This document shows positions 1 through 10,358 of a DNA stretch of 64,000 bases, piece after piece (within the stretch, counting starts at the first letter, position 1; the number at the start of each line of letters is the position of its first letter). Source of the DNA: Siphonodentalium dalli (Eukaryota > Mollusca > Scaphopoda > Gadilida > Siphonodentaliidae); the NCBI GenBank assembly GCA_032622095.1, contig CP136065.1, positions 118,213,195-118,277,194 on the forward strand. The letters are read 5' to 3'. Position numbers and translations under genes: made by a program. A model generated the notes under the pieces. The model was given only the letters and a program-made list of their open reading frames with translations. It was not told the origin of the DNA and ran no database searches.

Positions 1-2636
1 GGGCGGGCCACCCACCCATGCCGTCAAATCCATACGGCATTTTCACTCCCTATGGGTGATACCCCCCCCCCCCCCCCACCGGAGTGATGGGTGGGGGTGG
101 GGTTTTTCTAGTGGGTATTTGGGACGGGCCACCCACTCTGTGGGCGGCACTCCTCGTGGTGATGGGTGGGAGGATCGGTTGTTCATATGGGGTATTTGGG
201 GCAAGCCACCGACCCATGTCATCAAATCGGTCGAAATCCTTACTGTTATCAAAAATGGTTCAAACCCCATGTTCACCCCATTGGGATGGCAGCCCATGGG
301 GTTGATGCGTCGGGGTCGGCTTGTTTCTAGGAGGTATTTGGGTGGCATATTTTCACCCACATGCCATCAAATCGGGCGAAATCCTTTATGTTCTCGAAAA
401 TGGTCCTTACCCCATTTTCACCCCCCTCGGGGTGGCAACCCGGGGTGATGGGTGAGGGATCCGGGAGTTTCTAGGGTATTTTGGGTGGATCACCCACCCA
501 TGCCGTCAAATCGGTCGAAATCCTTACCTTTCTCGAAAATGAACCATACCCCATTTTCACAACCTCTGGGTGGCACCCCACACGCAGGTGATTGTTATGG
601 GATTGGGGTGTTTCTAAGGTGTACTTGAGGTGGGCTTCTCACCCATGCCGGCAAATCAATGGAAATTGTTACCCTCCTCGACTTGTCCATACCCCATTTT
701 CACCCATCGGGGTGATGGGTGGGTTCGGGGTATTTCTAGAGCGGATTTGGGGCGGGCCATCCACCCATGCCGTGAAATCGGTCGAAATCCTTACCGTTCT
801 CGAAAATTGTCCATACCCCATTTTGACCCGCTCGGGGTGGCACCATTGGGATGATGGTTGGGGTCGGGTGTTTATGAGGGGTATTTGGGGCGGGCCACCC
901 ACCCATGCCGTCAAATCGGTCAAATCGTTACCGTTCTCGAAAATGGTCCATACCTCATTTTCACACCCTCGGGTGGCACTCCCGGGGTAATGGGTGGGGG
1001 CCGGGGTGTTTCTAGGGAGTAATTGGGGCGGGCCACCCACCCATGTCGTCAAATCGTTATAAATCCTTACCTTTATCGAAAATTGTCCTTACACCATTTT
1101 ACACCACTCGGGGTGGCGCCCGCGGGGTGATGGGTGGGGCATCGTGGTGTTTCTAGACGGTATTTGTGGCAGGCCACCAAATCGGTCGAAACCTTACCGT
1201 TCTCCAAAATTGTCCATACCCCATTTAACACCCACGGGGTGGCACCCAGGTTGATGGGTGGGTGGTCGGGGTGTTTATGCGGTATTTGGGGTAGGCTACC
1301 CACCCATTCCGTCAAATCGGTCTAAATTCCTACCCTTCTCGAAAATTGTCTATACCACAAGTTCACCCCTGAGTTTGGGTCGGGGTGTTTCTATGGTAAA
1401 TTTGGGCGGGCTACCAATCCATGCCATCAAATTGTTCGAAATCTTTACCGTTCTCGAAAATGGTCCATACCCCTTTTCACCAATCGGGGTGGCACCCCCG
1501 GGGTGATGGGTGGGGGTCCGGTGTTTCTGGGAGGTATATGGGGCGGGCCACACACCCATGCCGTCAAATCGGTTGAAATCCTTACCGTTCTCGAAAATGG
1601 TCCATACCCCAATTGTAACCCCTCGGGTGGCACCCCGGGTAACGAGTGGCGGTCGGGGTGTTTCAAGGGTGCACTTGGGGCTGGCCACCCACCCACCCAC
1701 CCATGTCTTCAAATTAGTCGAAATCATTACCGTTCTCGAAAATGGTCCATACCACATTTTCACACCGTCGGGGTGGCACCCCGGGGTAATAGATGGGAGT
1801 CGGGCTGTTTCTAGATGGTATTTGGGGCGGGCCACCCACCCATGCCCTCAAATCGGTGGAAATCCTTACATTTCTCAAAAATTGTCCTTACCCCATTTTC
1901 ACCCCTCTGGATGGCACCCCGGGGTGATGAGTGGGGGATCGGGTGTGTTCCTAAGGCTATTTGGGGCAGGCCACCAACTCGGTCGAAATCCTTGGCGTTC
2001 TCTAAAATGGTTCATACCCGATTTTAACACCACGGGTGACACCCTCGGGGTGGCACACCCGGGGTGATGGATGGGTGTCGGGTGTCGGTGTGTTTATAGG
2101 AGATATTTGGGGCCACCCACCCATGCCGTCAAATCGGTCGAAATCCTTACCGTTCTCGGAAATAGTTTATACCCCATTTCACCCCTTCGGGTGGCACCAC
2201 TCTGGGGGTTTGGGCAGGGATTTGGGTGTTTCTGGGAGGTATATGTGACGGGCCACCCACCCACGCCGTCAAATCGGTCAAAATCTTTACCGTTCTCGAT
2301 AATGGTCCATATCCTGAAGTGATTGGAAGGGAGTCGGTTGTTTATAGGGAGTATTTGGGACAGGCCACCCACCCATCCGTCAAATCGGTCGAAATCCCTA
2401 CTGTTCTCGAAAATGGTCCATACCCAATTGTTACCCCCTCGGGGTGGCACCCCCGTGGGTAATGGTGTGGGTTGGGGAGTTTCTATGTGATATTTGGGGC
2501 GGGCCACCCACCCATGCCGTCAAATCGATCGAAATCCTTACCATTCTCGAAAATTGCCCATACCCCATGTTCACCCCTACGGAGTGGCTTAACCGGTGTG
2601 ATAGGTGGGAGTCGGGGTGTTTCTATGTGGTATTTG
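1..2636. repeat. Higher-order repeat of satellite A, copy 1
   Basis: This multi-monomer block recurs almost unchanged 2,636 bp downstream before the poly-C tract and 2,633 bp downstream after it. It includes an unusual monomer with a 16-C tract (62-77) followed by ACCGGAGTGATGGG. Order and individual variants of the monomers match copy 2. The last monomer (about 2520-2636) has no counterpart at the end of copy 2. Confidence 0.9.
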
Positions 2637-5150
2637 GGGCGGGCCACCCACCCATGCCGTCAAATCCATACGGCATTTTCACTCCCTAAGGGTGATACCC
2701 CCCCCCCCCCCACCGGAGTGATGGGTGGGGTGGGGTTTTTCTAGTGGGTATTTGGGACGGGCCACCCACTCTGTGGGCGGCACTCCTCGTGGTGATGGGT
2801 GGGAGGATCGGTTGTTCATATAGGGTATTTGGGGCAAGCCACCGACCCATGTCATCAAATCGGTCGAAATCCTAACTGTTATCAAAAATGGTTCAAACCC
2901 CATGTTCACCCCATTGGTATGGCAGCCCATGGGGTTGATGCGTCGGGGTCGGCTTGTTTCTAGGAGGTATTTGGGGTGGCATATTTTCACCCACATGCCA
3001 TCAAATCGGGCGAAATCCTTTATGTTCTCGAAAATGGTCCTTACCCCATTTTCACCCCCTCGGGGTGGCAACCCGGGGTGAAGGGTGAGGGATCCGGGAG
3101 TTTCTAGGGTATTTTGGGTGGATCACCCACCCATGCCGTCAAATCGGTCGAAATCCTTACCTTTCTCGAAAATGAACCATACCCCATTTTCACAACCTCT
3201 GGGTGGCACCCCACACGCAGGTGATTGTTATGGGATTGGGGTGTTTCTAAGGTGTACATGAGGTGGGCCTCTCACCCATGCCGGCAAATCAATGGAAATT
3301 GTTACCCTCCCCGACTTGTCCATACCCCATTTTCACCCATCGGGGTGATGGGTGGGTTCGGGGTATTTCTAGAGCGGATTTGGGGCGGGCCATCCACCCA
3401 TGCCGTGAAATCGGTCGAAATCCTTACCGTTCTCGAAAATTGTCCATACCCCATTTTGACCCGCTCGGGGTGGCACCATTGGGATGATGGTTGGGGTCGG
3501 GTGTTTATGAGGGGTATTTGGGGCGGGCCACCCACCCATGCCGTCAAATCGGTCAAATCCTTACCGTTCTCGAAAATGGTCCATACCTCATTTTCACACC
3601 CTCGGGTGGCACTCCCGGGGTAATGGGTGGGGGCCGGGGTGTTTCTAGGGAGTAATTGGCGCGGGCCACCCACCCATGTCGTCAAATCGTTATAAATCCT
3701 TACCTTTATCGAAAATTGTCCTTACACCATTTTACACCACTCGGGGTGGCGCCCGCGGGGTGATGGGTGGGGCATCGTGGTGTTTCTAGAGGGTATTTGT
3801 GGCAGGCCACCAAATCGGTCGAAACCTTACCGTTCTCCAAAATTGTCCATACCCCATTTAACACCCACGGGGTGGCACACAGGTTGATGGGTGGGTGGTC
3901 GGGGTGTTTATGCGGTATTTGGGGTAGGCTACCCAACCATTCCGTCAAATCGGTCTAAATTCCTACCCTTCTCGAAAATTGTCTATACCACAAGTTCATC
4001 CCTGAGTTTGGGTCGGGGTGTTTCTATGGTAAATTTGGGCGGGCTACCAATCCATGCCATCAAATTGGTCGAAATCTTTACCGTTCTCGAAAATGGTCCA
4101 TACGCCTTTTCACCAATCGGGGTTCCACCCCCGGGGTGATGGGTGGGGGTCCGGTGTTTCTGGGAGGTATATGGGGCGGGCCACACACCCATGCCGTCAA
4201 ATCGGTTGAAATTCTTACCGTTCTCGAAAATGGTCCATACCCCAATTGTAACCCCTCGGGTGGCACCCCGGGTAACGAGTGGCGGTCGGGGTGTTTCAAG
4301 GGTGCACTTGGGGCTGGCCACCCACCCACCCACCCATGTCTTCAAATTAGTCGAAATCATTACCGTTCTCGAAAATGGTCCATACCACATTTTCACACCG
4401 TCGGGGTGGCACCCCGGGTAATAGATGGGAGTCGGGCTGTTTCTAGATGGTATTTGGGGCGGGCCACCCACCCATGCCCTCAAATCGGTGGAAATCCTTA
4501 CATTTCTCGAAAATTGTCCTTACCCCATTTTCATCCCTCTGGATGGCACCCCCGGGGTGATGAGTGGGGGATCGGGTGTGTTTCTAAGGCTATTTGGGGC
4601 CGGCCACCAACACGGTCGAAATTCTTACCGTTCTCTAAAATGGTTCATACCCGATTTTAACACCACGGGTGGCACCCTCGGTGTGGCACACCCGGGGTGA
4701 TGGATGGGTGTCGGGTGTCGGTGTGTTTATAGGAGGTATTTGGGGCCACCCACCCATGCCGTCAAATCGGTCGAAATCCTTACCGTTCTCGGAAATAGTT
4801 TTATACCCATTTCACCCCCTTCGGGTGGCACCACTCTGGGTGTTTGGGCAGGGATTGGGGTGTTTCTGGGAGGTATATGTGACGGGCCACCCACCCACGC
4901 CATCAAATCGGTCCAAATCTTTACCGTTCTCGATAATGGTCTATATCCTGAAGTGATTGGAAGGGAGTCGGTTGTTTATAGGGAGTATTTGTGACAGGCC
5001 CACCCACCCATCCGTCAAATCGGTCGAAATCCCTACTGTTCTCGAAAATGGTCCATACCCAATTGTTACCCCCTCGGGTGGCACCCCGTGGGTAATGGTG
5101 TGGGTTGGGGGAGTTTCTATGTGGTATTTGGGGCGGGCCACCCACCCATG
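2637..5150. repeat. Higher-order repeat of satellite A, copy 2
   Basis: Near-identical to copy 1, with scattered substitutions and one-base indels, including a shorter C tract (14 C at 2698-2711). The match stops near 5150, where copy 2 runs into monomers that resemble those at 8.7-9.08 kb instead. This indicates unequal exchange inside the array. Confidence 0.88.
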
Positions 5151-5498
5151 CAGTCAAATCGGTCGAAACCCCTACGGTTCTCGAAGATGATCCTTATCCC
5201 ATTTTCACTCACTCGGGGTAGCAACCCGTGGGTGAAGGGTGGGGTCGGGGTGTTTCTCTGGAGTATTTGGGAGGGCCATGCACCCATGCCGTTAAATCGG
5301 TTGAAACCCTTAGCTTTCTCGAAACTGGTCCATACCCCATGTTTACCCCCTCGGGGTGGCACCCCCGGGGCGATGGATGGGTGGGTGTCGGGGTGTTTAT
5401 TTGGGGCCACCCACCCATCCAGTCAAATCGGTCGAAACCCATACGGGTTCTTGAAAATGGTCTATACCCATGGGGTATTTCGGGCGGGCCACCCACCA
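5151..5498. repeat. Satellite A monomers shared with the 8.7-9.08 kb block
   Basis: These monomers end in a truncated unit at a CCATGGGGTATTTCGGGCGG stretch that passes straight into spacer B. The stretch from about 4680 to 5700 is repeated at about 8260-9280 with an offset of 3,580 bp, including the A-to-B transition. Confidence 0.8.
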
Positions 5499-6492
5499 GC
5501 CTTATCAAATTTGTCTTGGGGAGAGACAGAAAGAAGTATATATGCAATCATTTGATAGCGTTTGAGATGATAGAGTGGGTTTTGAATTGTCCTCGGTTTA
5601 GGGACACCATTAGGAACCATTTGTTTGACCATATTTGGTCTTATTCCAAAAACATTGGGCGACTGTCATCATAATGTTTTAGTGGTCAGATGTGAATTGG
5701 CCCCGAAGGGCCCTATTGTAACATTTTGACATAAATTTGTCTTTCGAAAACATATCCTATACTAACACTTCGAATGACTTCCTGTGTTTGTTGGTCCCAA
5801 AAATAAAAAGATCCCACAAAAATTCAACTTCGTAATAATAATGACTTATAATATTTAAAGGTACGGTTGGCCTTGGCGGTGGGTATCCTGTGAAAATATT
5901 TCCACCCGTCAAAAACCGCCACAAACAGAAAGAACAACAAAATGAAGACAGACTTTGTCCGTATACAAATAAGAAATATCGCATAAACAGTATGTTATTG
6001 TCATATATTTGACCATTGTTATGTAAACAAAGGCATAAAAAGTTACTTTTCTGGTGTTTGTTTATATTATGATGGTAAACATAAAGAGCGTTCTTTGTTG
6101 GTGAATTCCTGATATGGAACGAATAAAGAGCGTTTATGCCATTTGTGTGTGATTAGCCAGCAGCATTGTGCTGTCTTCTGAACACAATCAGGCTCTTGCT
6201 TAGGTAAAATATAGTAAATATTATGATAACATGCTGTTTACGCGATGGTCATGGGTATATATGAACGAACGTTTAAGTTGCTGTTTTACGTTGATTGAAT
6301 AGTTTCGAACAAATCGAAGATGGCCTCACGTGCCTTTAAGTCGATTTTTGAGTTTGATTATACAGTCCCGGATCGACTATGGAAGTTCAACAAATGCGCC
6401 CAATCGTGGCGATAAAAGGCCAGAACGAAATGGAAGTTGCCATACCTTAACATATTTGTCTTAACATATTTGTCTTGGTGAGAGACGCAAAT
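5499..6492 (+). repeat. Spacer family B, copy 1 (interrupted by a MITE)
   Basis: This AT-richer segment starts at about GCCTTATCAAATTTGTCTTGG and ends at GGTGAGAGACGCAAATCGG, where A-type sequence resumes. It contains the landmarks GGCCCTATTGTAACATTTTG, CAACTTCGTAATAATAATGA and ACAGTCCCGGATCGACTATG. It matches the copies at 7703-8066, 9079-9572, 9573-9873 and 9947-10358. Unlike them it carries 477 bp of extra sequence at 5859-6335 plus a duplicated TTAA. No coding potential is evident. Strand is assigned by convention. Confidence 0.85.
5859..6335 (+). mobile_element. TTAA-flanked MITE, 477 bp, copy 1
   Basis: The insertion is defined by comparison with uninterrupted B copies, which read straight through ATATTTAAGTCGATTT. 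TTAA sits on both sides (5855-5858 and 6336-6339). The termini are imperfect inverted repeats: AGGTACGGTTGGCC at the left, and a right end whose reverse complement reads AGGCACGTGAGGCC. No transposase frame is present, so it is non-autonomous. The TTAA target duplication recalls piggyBac-type elements, but the termini lack the CCY start I would expect of that superfamily, so the superfamily is left open. An AAAGAGCGTT motif occurs twice inside (near 6083 and 6125). Confidence 0.85.
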
Positions 6493-6552
6493 CGGTTGAA
6501 ATCCTTACCTTTCTCGAAACTGGTCAATACCCCAGTTTAACCCACTCGGGTG
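6493..6552. repeat. Short satellite A remnant between two B copies
   Basis: A partial A monomer (GAAATCCTTACCTTTCTCG and following bases) that runs directly into TTTGAATTGTCCTCG of the next B copy. An equivalent A remnant lies at 9874-9946. Confidence 0.7.
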
Positions 6553-6593
6553 CGTTGGTGGTTTTGAATTGTCCTCGACTAAGTGGCACCATA
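6553..6593 (+). repeat. Spacer family B, copy 2, left part
   Basis: A B segment ending in AAGTGGCACCATA, immediately before the LINE insertion. It continues at 7703 with AGGAACCATTTGTG. The intact counterpart is at about 9947-9990. Confidence 0.8.
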
Positions 6594-7702
6594 TGCATTC
6601 TTTATTTAACGCATGTACAAACGACGCACCGATTCCACTAGTGACTTCTGTAAAACTCTTCGATAGATTAATTAAGCCGATATTGTTATATGGTAGCGAA
6701 ATATGGGGTGTGGAAATAACCACTAAAAATCACGACCGCCTTCCATGTGAGAAGGTACACATAAAATATTGTAAGCGGTTACTCGGAGTCGGCAGATTTT
6801 CTTCGAACAACGCGGTTCGCGCCGAGTTAGGGAGCCATCCATTATTTATTGACGTGGCATGCAGACTTTCATCTTATGTAATTAAGATAATTTCACGGTC
6901 GGACTGTAATCTGCTCCGTAATGCTGCGTTGGAACAACAAGTGGCATCGGTTAAGAAATCAATCTTCAAAACGGCAGAATCACTGGGGTGGAATATTGCA
7001 GACCTAAACAATCCGGGTCCAGTTCTGAGTCAATTCAAAAGAAATCTTATTGAAGATTATTATATATATTTCAGACAGAGTCTCACTGATGAATGCTCAA
7101 AAACGGGAAGTAATAAATTACGAACATACCGACTTTTCAAACTTAAGTACGAAATAGAACCTTATCTTCTTCACACACCATCAATAGAAAATAGAATCGT
7201 TTTTACTAGACTGCGTATAAGTAATCATAAACTGGCTATTGAAAAGGGACGCCACACCCAACCACCGACGGCATTGGAACAAAGACTATGTATATTTTGT
7301 TCCGATGATGCTATTGAAGATGAAAAACACTTTCTTTTGGAATGTAGTGCTTACCGCACACCGCGGCTCGAACTAATAACTCTTATGAAGACACAGTTCC
7401 CAGACTTTGAAAACATGACACCAACTGAACAGCTTGTCAAAATCCTATCCAACAATATTTCAAATTCATGCACTTCAATATGTCATATAATCCGAAAATT
7501 ATTTTCCGCACGCGATGAGCTTCGCCTCATAAGCAATGAATAAATGAAGACGAGACGACCCTATGCACATTCAGCTGTACTTAAATGGTTATATATTACC
7601 ATCTATTATTATATCATTTATTGTATTGTTCAATGTACAACTATATATTAATATGTTTGCATACTGTCCTTATAAGGATGTTTTGCCTATTAAACTTATC
7701 TA
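6594..7702 (+). mobile_element. 5'-truncated non-LTR retrotransposon (LINE) 3' fragment
   Basis: About 1.1 kb is inserted in spacer B; the empty site is visible at 9966-9985 (GGCACCATAAGGAACC). Only TA is shared by the two junctions, so there is no long target-site duplication. The fragment holds the end of a reverse-transcriptase ORF, a ~157-bp 3' UTR, a hairpin at 7667-7678 (TCCT/AGGA), an ATTAAA signal at 7689-7694, and no poly(A) tail. The 5' truncation falls after the catalytic core of the reverse transcriptase, which is usual for incomplete target-primed reverse transcription. The lack of poly(A) and the C-terminal Cys/His motif suggest a CR1/L2-like clade, but the clade is not resolved. 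Confidence 0.88.
6596..7543 (+). pseudogene. C-terminal part of a LINE ORF2-type polyprotein
   Basis: The open frame runs uninterrupted to TAA; an upstream in-frame ATG at 6569 lies in flanking spacer B and is fortuitous. Numbering from that ATG (324 codons), residues 31-47 carry KLFDRLIKPILLYGSEIWG-type sequence, a signature just downstream of the reverse-transcriptase domain. Residues 66-92 carry KYCKRLLGV followed by AVRAELG. Residues 241-259 form a C-x2-C-x9-H-x4-C motif (Cys241, Cys244, His254, Cys259), the putative zinc-binding tail of many LINE proteins. The endonuclease and the catalytic reverse-transcriptase motifs are missing, so the fragment cannot retrotranspose itself. The absence of stops over about 315 codons suggests a fairly recent insertion. 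It is homologous to the decayed fragment at 16150-16614. Confidence 0.85.
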
Positions 7703-8066
7703 AGGAACCATTTGTGTGACCATATTTGGTCTTATTCGAAAAACATTGGGCGACGGTCGTCATACTGTTTTAGTGGTCAGATGTGAATTGGCCGAAGGGC
7801 CCTATTGTAATATTTTGACATAAATTGGTCTTTCGAAAAGATATCCTATACTAACACTTCGAATGATTTCCTGTGTTGGTTGGTCCCAAAAATTCAACTT
7901 CGTAATAATAATGACTTATAATATGTAAGTCGATTTGAGTTTGATTATACAGTCCCGGATCGACTATGGAAGTTCAACAAATGCGCCAATCGTGGCGATG
8001 AAAGGGCCAGAACGAAAATGGAAGTTGCCATACCTTAACATATTTGTCTTGGTGAGAGACGCAAAT
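7703..8066 (+). repeat. Spacer family B, copy 2, right part
   Basis: Resumes B after the LINE with AGGAACCATTTGTGTGACC and runs to GTGAGAGACGCAAATCGG. It lacks the ATAAAAAGATC stretch seen in sister copies and has ATATGTAAGTCG where the MITE target TTTAAGTCG lies in copies 1 and 3. Confidence 0.82.
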
Positions 8067-9078
8067 CGGTTGAAATCCTTACCTTTCTCGAAACTGGTCC
8101 ATACCCCAGTTTATCCCACTCGGTGGCACACCCCGAGGGTGGTGGATGGGGGTTCGGGTGTTTCTACGGGGTATTTGGGGTGGTCCACCCACCCAAGCCG
8201 TCAAATCGGTCGAAATCCCTACGGTTTTCGAAAAGGGTCCATACCCCATTTTCACCCCCTCGGGGTGGCACACCCGGGGTGATGGATTGGTGTCGGGTGT
8301 CGGGGTGTTTATATGAGGTATTTGGGGCCACCCATCCATGCCGTCAAATCGGTCGAAATCATTACCGTTCTCGGAAATAGTTTATACCCCATTTCACCCC
8401 TTCGGGTGGCACCACTCTGGGTGTTTGGGCAGGGATTGGGGTGTTTCTGGGAGGTATATGTGACGGGCCACCCATCCACGCCGTCAAATCGGTCCAAATC
8501 TTTACCGTTCTCGATAATGGTCCATACCCTGAAGTGATTGGAAGGGAGTCGGTTGTTTATAGGGAGTATTTGGGACAGGCCACCCACCCATCCGTCAAAT
8601 CGGTCGAAATCCCTACTGTTCTCGAAAATGGTCCATACCCAATTGTTACCCCCTCGGGTGGCACCCCCGTGGGTAATGGTGTGGGTTGGGGAGTTTCTAT
8701 GTGGTATTTGGGGCGGGCCACCCACCCATGCAGTCAAATCGGTCGAAACCCCTACGGTTCTCGAAGATGATCCTTATCCCATTTTCACTCACTCGGGGTA
8801 GCACCCCGTGGGTGAAGGGTGGGGTCGGGGTGTTTCTCTGGAGTATTTGGGAGGGCCATGCACCCATGCCGTTAAATCGGTTGAAACCCTTAGCTTTCTC
8901 GAAACTGGTCCATACCCCATGTTTACCCCCTCGGGGTGGCACCACCGGGGTGATGGATGGGTGGGTGTCGGGGTGTTTATTTGGGGCCACCCACCCATCC
9001 AGTCAAATCGGTCGAAACCCCTACGGTTCTTGAAAATGGTCTATACCCATGGGGTATTTCGGGCGGGACACCCACCAG
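8067..9078. repeat. Satellite A block 2
   Basis: About seven A monomers. From about 8260 onward they repeat 4680-5498 with a 3,580-bp offset; the left part (about 8025-8740, including the end of B) recurs at 10316-11030 with a 2,291-bp offset. The block ends at the same CCATGGGGTATTTCGGGCGG junction with B as block 1. Confidence 0.88.
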
Positions 9079-9572
9079 CCTTATCAAATTTGTCTTGGGG
9101 AGAGACCGAAAGAAGTATATATGCATTCATTTAATAGCGTTTGAGATGATAGAGTGGGTTTTGAATTGTCCTCGGTTTAGGGGCACCATTAGGAACCATT
9201 TGTTTGACCATATTTGGTCTTATTCCAAAAACATTGGGCGACGGTCATCATAATGTTTTAGTGGTCAGATGTGAATTGGCCGAAGGGCCCTATTGTAACA
9301 TTTTGACATAAATTTGTCTTTCGAAAACATATCCTATACTAACACTTCGAATGACTTCCTGTGTTTGTTGGTCCCAAAAATAAAAAGATCCCAACAAAAT
9401 TCAACTTCGTAATAATAATGACGTATAATATTTAAGTCGATTTGAGTTTGATTATACAGTCCCGGATCGACTATGGAATTTCAACAAATGCGCCAATCGT
9501 GGCGATGAAAGGCCAGAACGAAAATGGAAGTTGCCATACCTTAACATATTTGTCTTGGTGAGAGACGCAAAT
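9079..9572 (+). repeat. Spacer family B, copy 3
   Basis: A full-length uninterrupted B copy; it shows the empty MITE site as ATATTTAAGTCGATTTGAG near 9430. At GAGACGCAAATG it joins the middle of a further B copy (GTGAATTGGCCGAAG) rather than passing into satellite A. Confidence 0.85.
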
Positions 9573-9873
9573 GTGAATTGGCCGAAGGGCCCTATTGTAA
9601 CATTTTGACATAAATTTGTCTTTCGAAAACATATCCTATACTAACACTTCGAATGACTTCCTGTGTTTGTTGGTCCCAAAAATAAAAAGATCCCACAAAA
9701 ATTCAACTTCGTAATAATAATGACTTATAATATTTAAGTCGATTTGAGTTTGATTATACAGTCCCGGATCGACTATGGAAGTTCAACAAATGCGCCAATC
9801 GTGGCGATGAAAGGCCAGAACGAAAATGGAAGTTGCCATACCTTAACATATTTGTCTTGGTGAAAGACGCAAA
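9573..9873 (+). repeat. Spacer family B, copy 4 (5'-shortened)
   Basis: Starts at TGTGAATTGGCCGAAGGGCC and ends at GAAAGACGCAAATCGG. Its start falls where CAAAT(G/C)GG-like and CAGATGTG-like sequences could pair, consistent with exchange between misaligned B copies. Confidence 0.8.
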
Positions 9874-9946
9874 TCGGTTGAAATCCTTACCTTTCTCGAA
9901 ACTGGTCAATACCCCAGTTTAACCCACTCGGGTGCGTTGGTGGTTT
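9874..9946. repeat. Short satellite A remnant
   Basis: A partial A monomer equivalent to 6493-6552, again followed by TTTTGAATTGTCCTCGACTA of spacer B. Confidence 0.7.
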
Positions 9947-10358
9947 TGAATTGTCCTCGACTAAGTGGCACCATAAGGAACCATTTGTGTGACCATATTT
10001 GGTCTTATTCGAAAAACATTGGGCGACGGTCGTCATATTGTTTTAGTGGTCAGATGTGAATTGGCCGAAGGGCCCTATTGTAATATTTTGACATAAATTG
10101 GTCTTTCGAAAAGATATCCTATACTAACACTTCGAATGATTTCCTGTGTTGGTTGGTCCCAAAAATAAAAAGATCTCACAAAAATTCAACTTCGTAATAA
10201 TAATGACTTATAATATGTAAGTCGATTTGAGTTTGATTATACAGTCCCGGATCGACTATGGAAGTTCAACAAATGCGCCAATCGTGGCGATGAAAGGCCA
10301 GAACGAAAATGGAAGTTGCCATACCTTAACATATTTGTCTTGGTTAGAGACGCAAATC
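9947..10358 (+). repeat. Spacer family B, copy 5, with the empty LINE site
   Basis: An uninterrupted B copy. GGCACCATAAGGAACC at 9967-9982 is the pre-insertion form of the LINE site found split at 6593/7703. It also has ATATGTAAGTCG instead of the MITE target. It passes into satellite A at GTTAGAGACGCAAATCGG. Confidence 0.85.

Larger units (their letters stand above)
1..5498. repeat. Satellite block A: tandem ~140-bp GC-rich monomers
   Basis: Diverged direct repeats recur every 139-141 bp; for example the core GCCGTCAAATCGG or a close variant lies at about 363, 502, 766, 907 and 1046. Each monomer holds a GGCGGGCCACCCACCCATG stretch, the core, a TTCTCGAAAATGGTCCATAC box, a C-run/G-run inverted pair around a TCGGGGTGGCACC box, and G-runs before GTGTTTCTAGG. 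The G-rich strand is always the + strand. Stop codons are rare in several frames on both strands, so long spurious open frames occur. No domain or codon structure supports coding. Confidence 0.93.

Noticed and set aside
1-5150. CRISPR-like regular repeats
   Set aside because: Monomers are contiguous ~140-bp direct repeats without unique spacers, there are no cas genes, and the DNA is eukaryotic in character.
5859-6335. piggyBac assignment of the MITE
   Set aside because: The TTAA target fits, but the ends do not start with the C-rich terminus I expect and there is no transposase, so the superfamily is left open.
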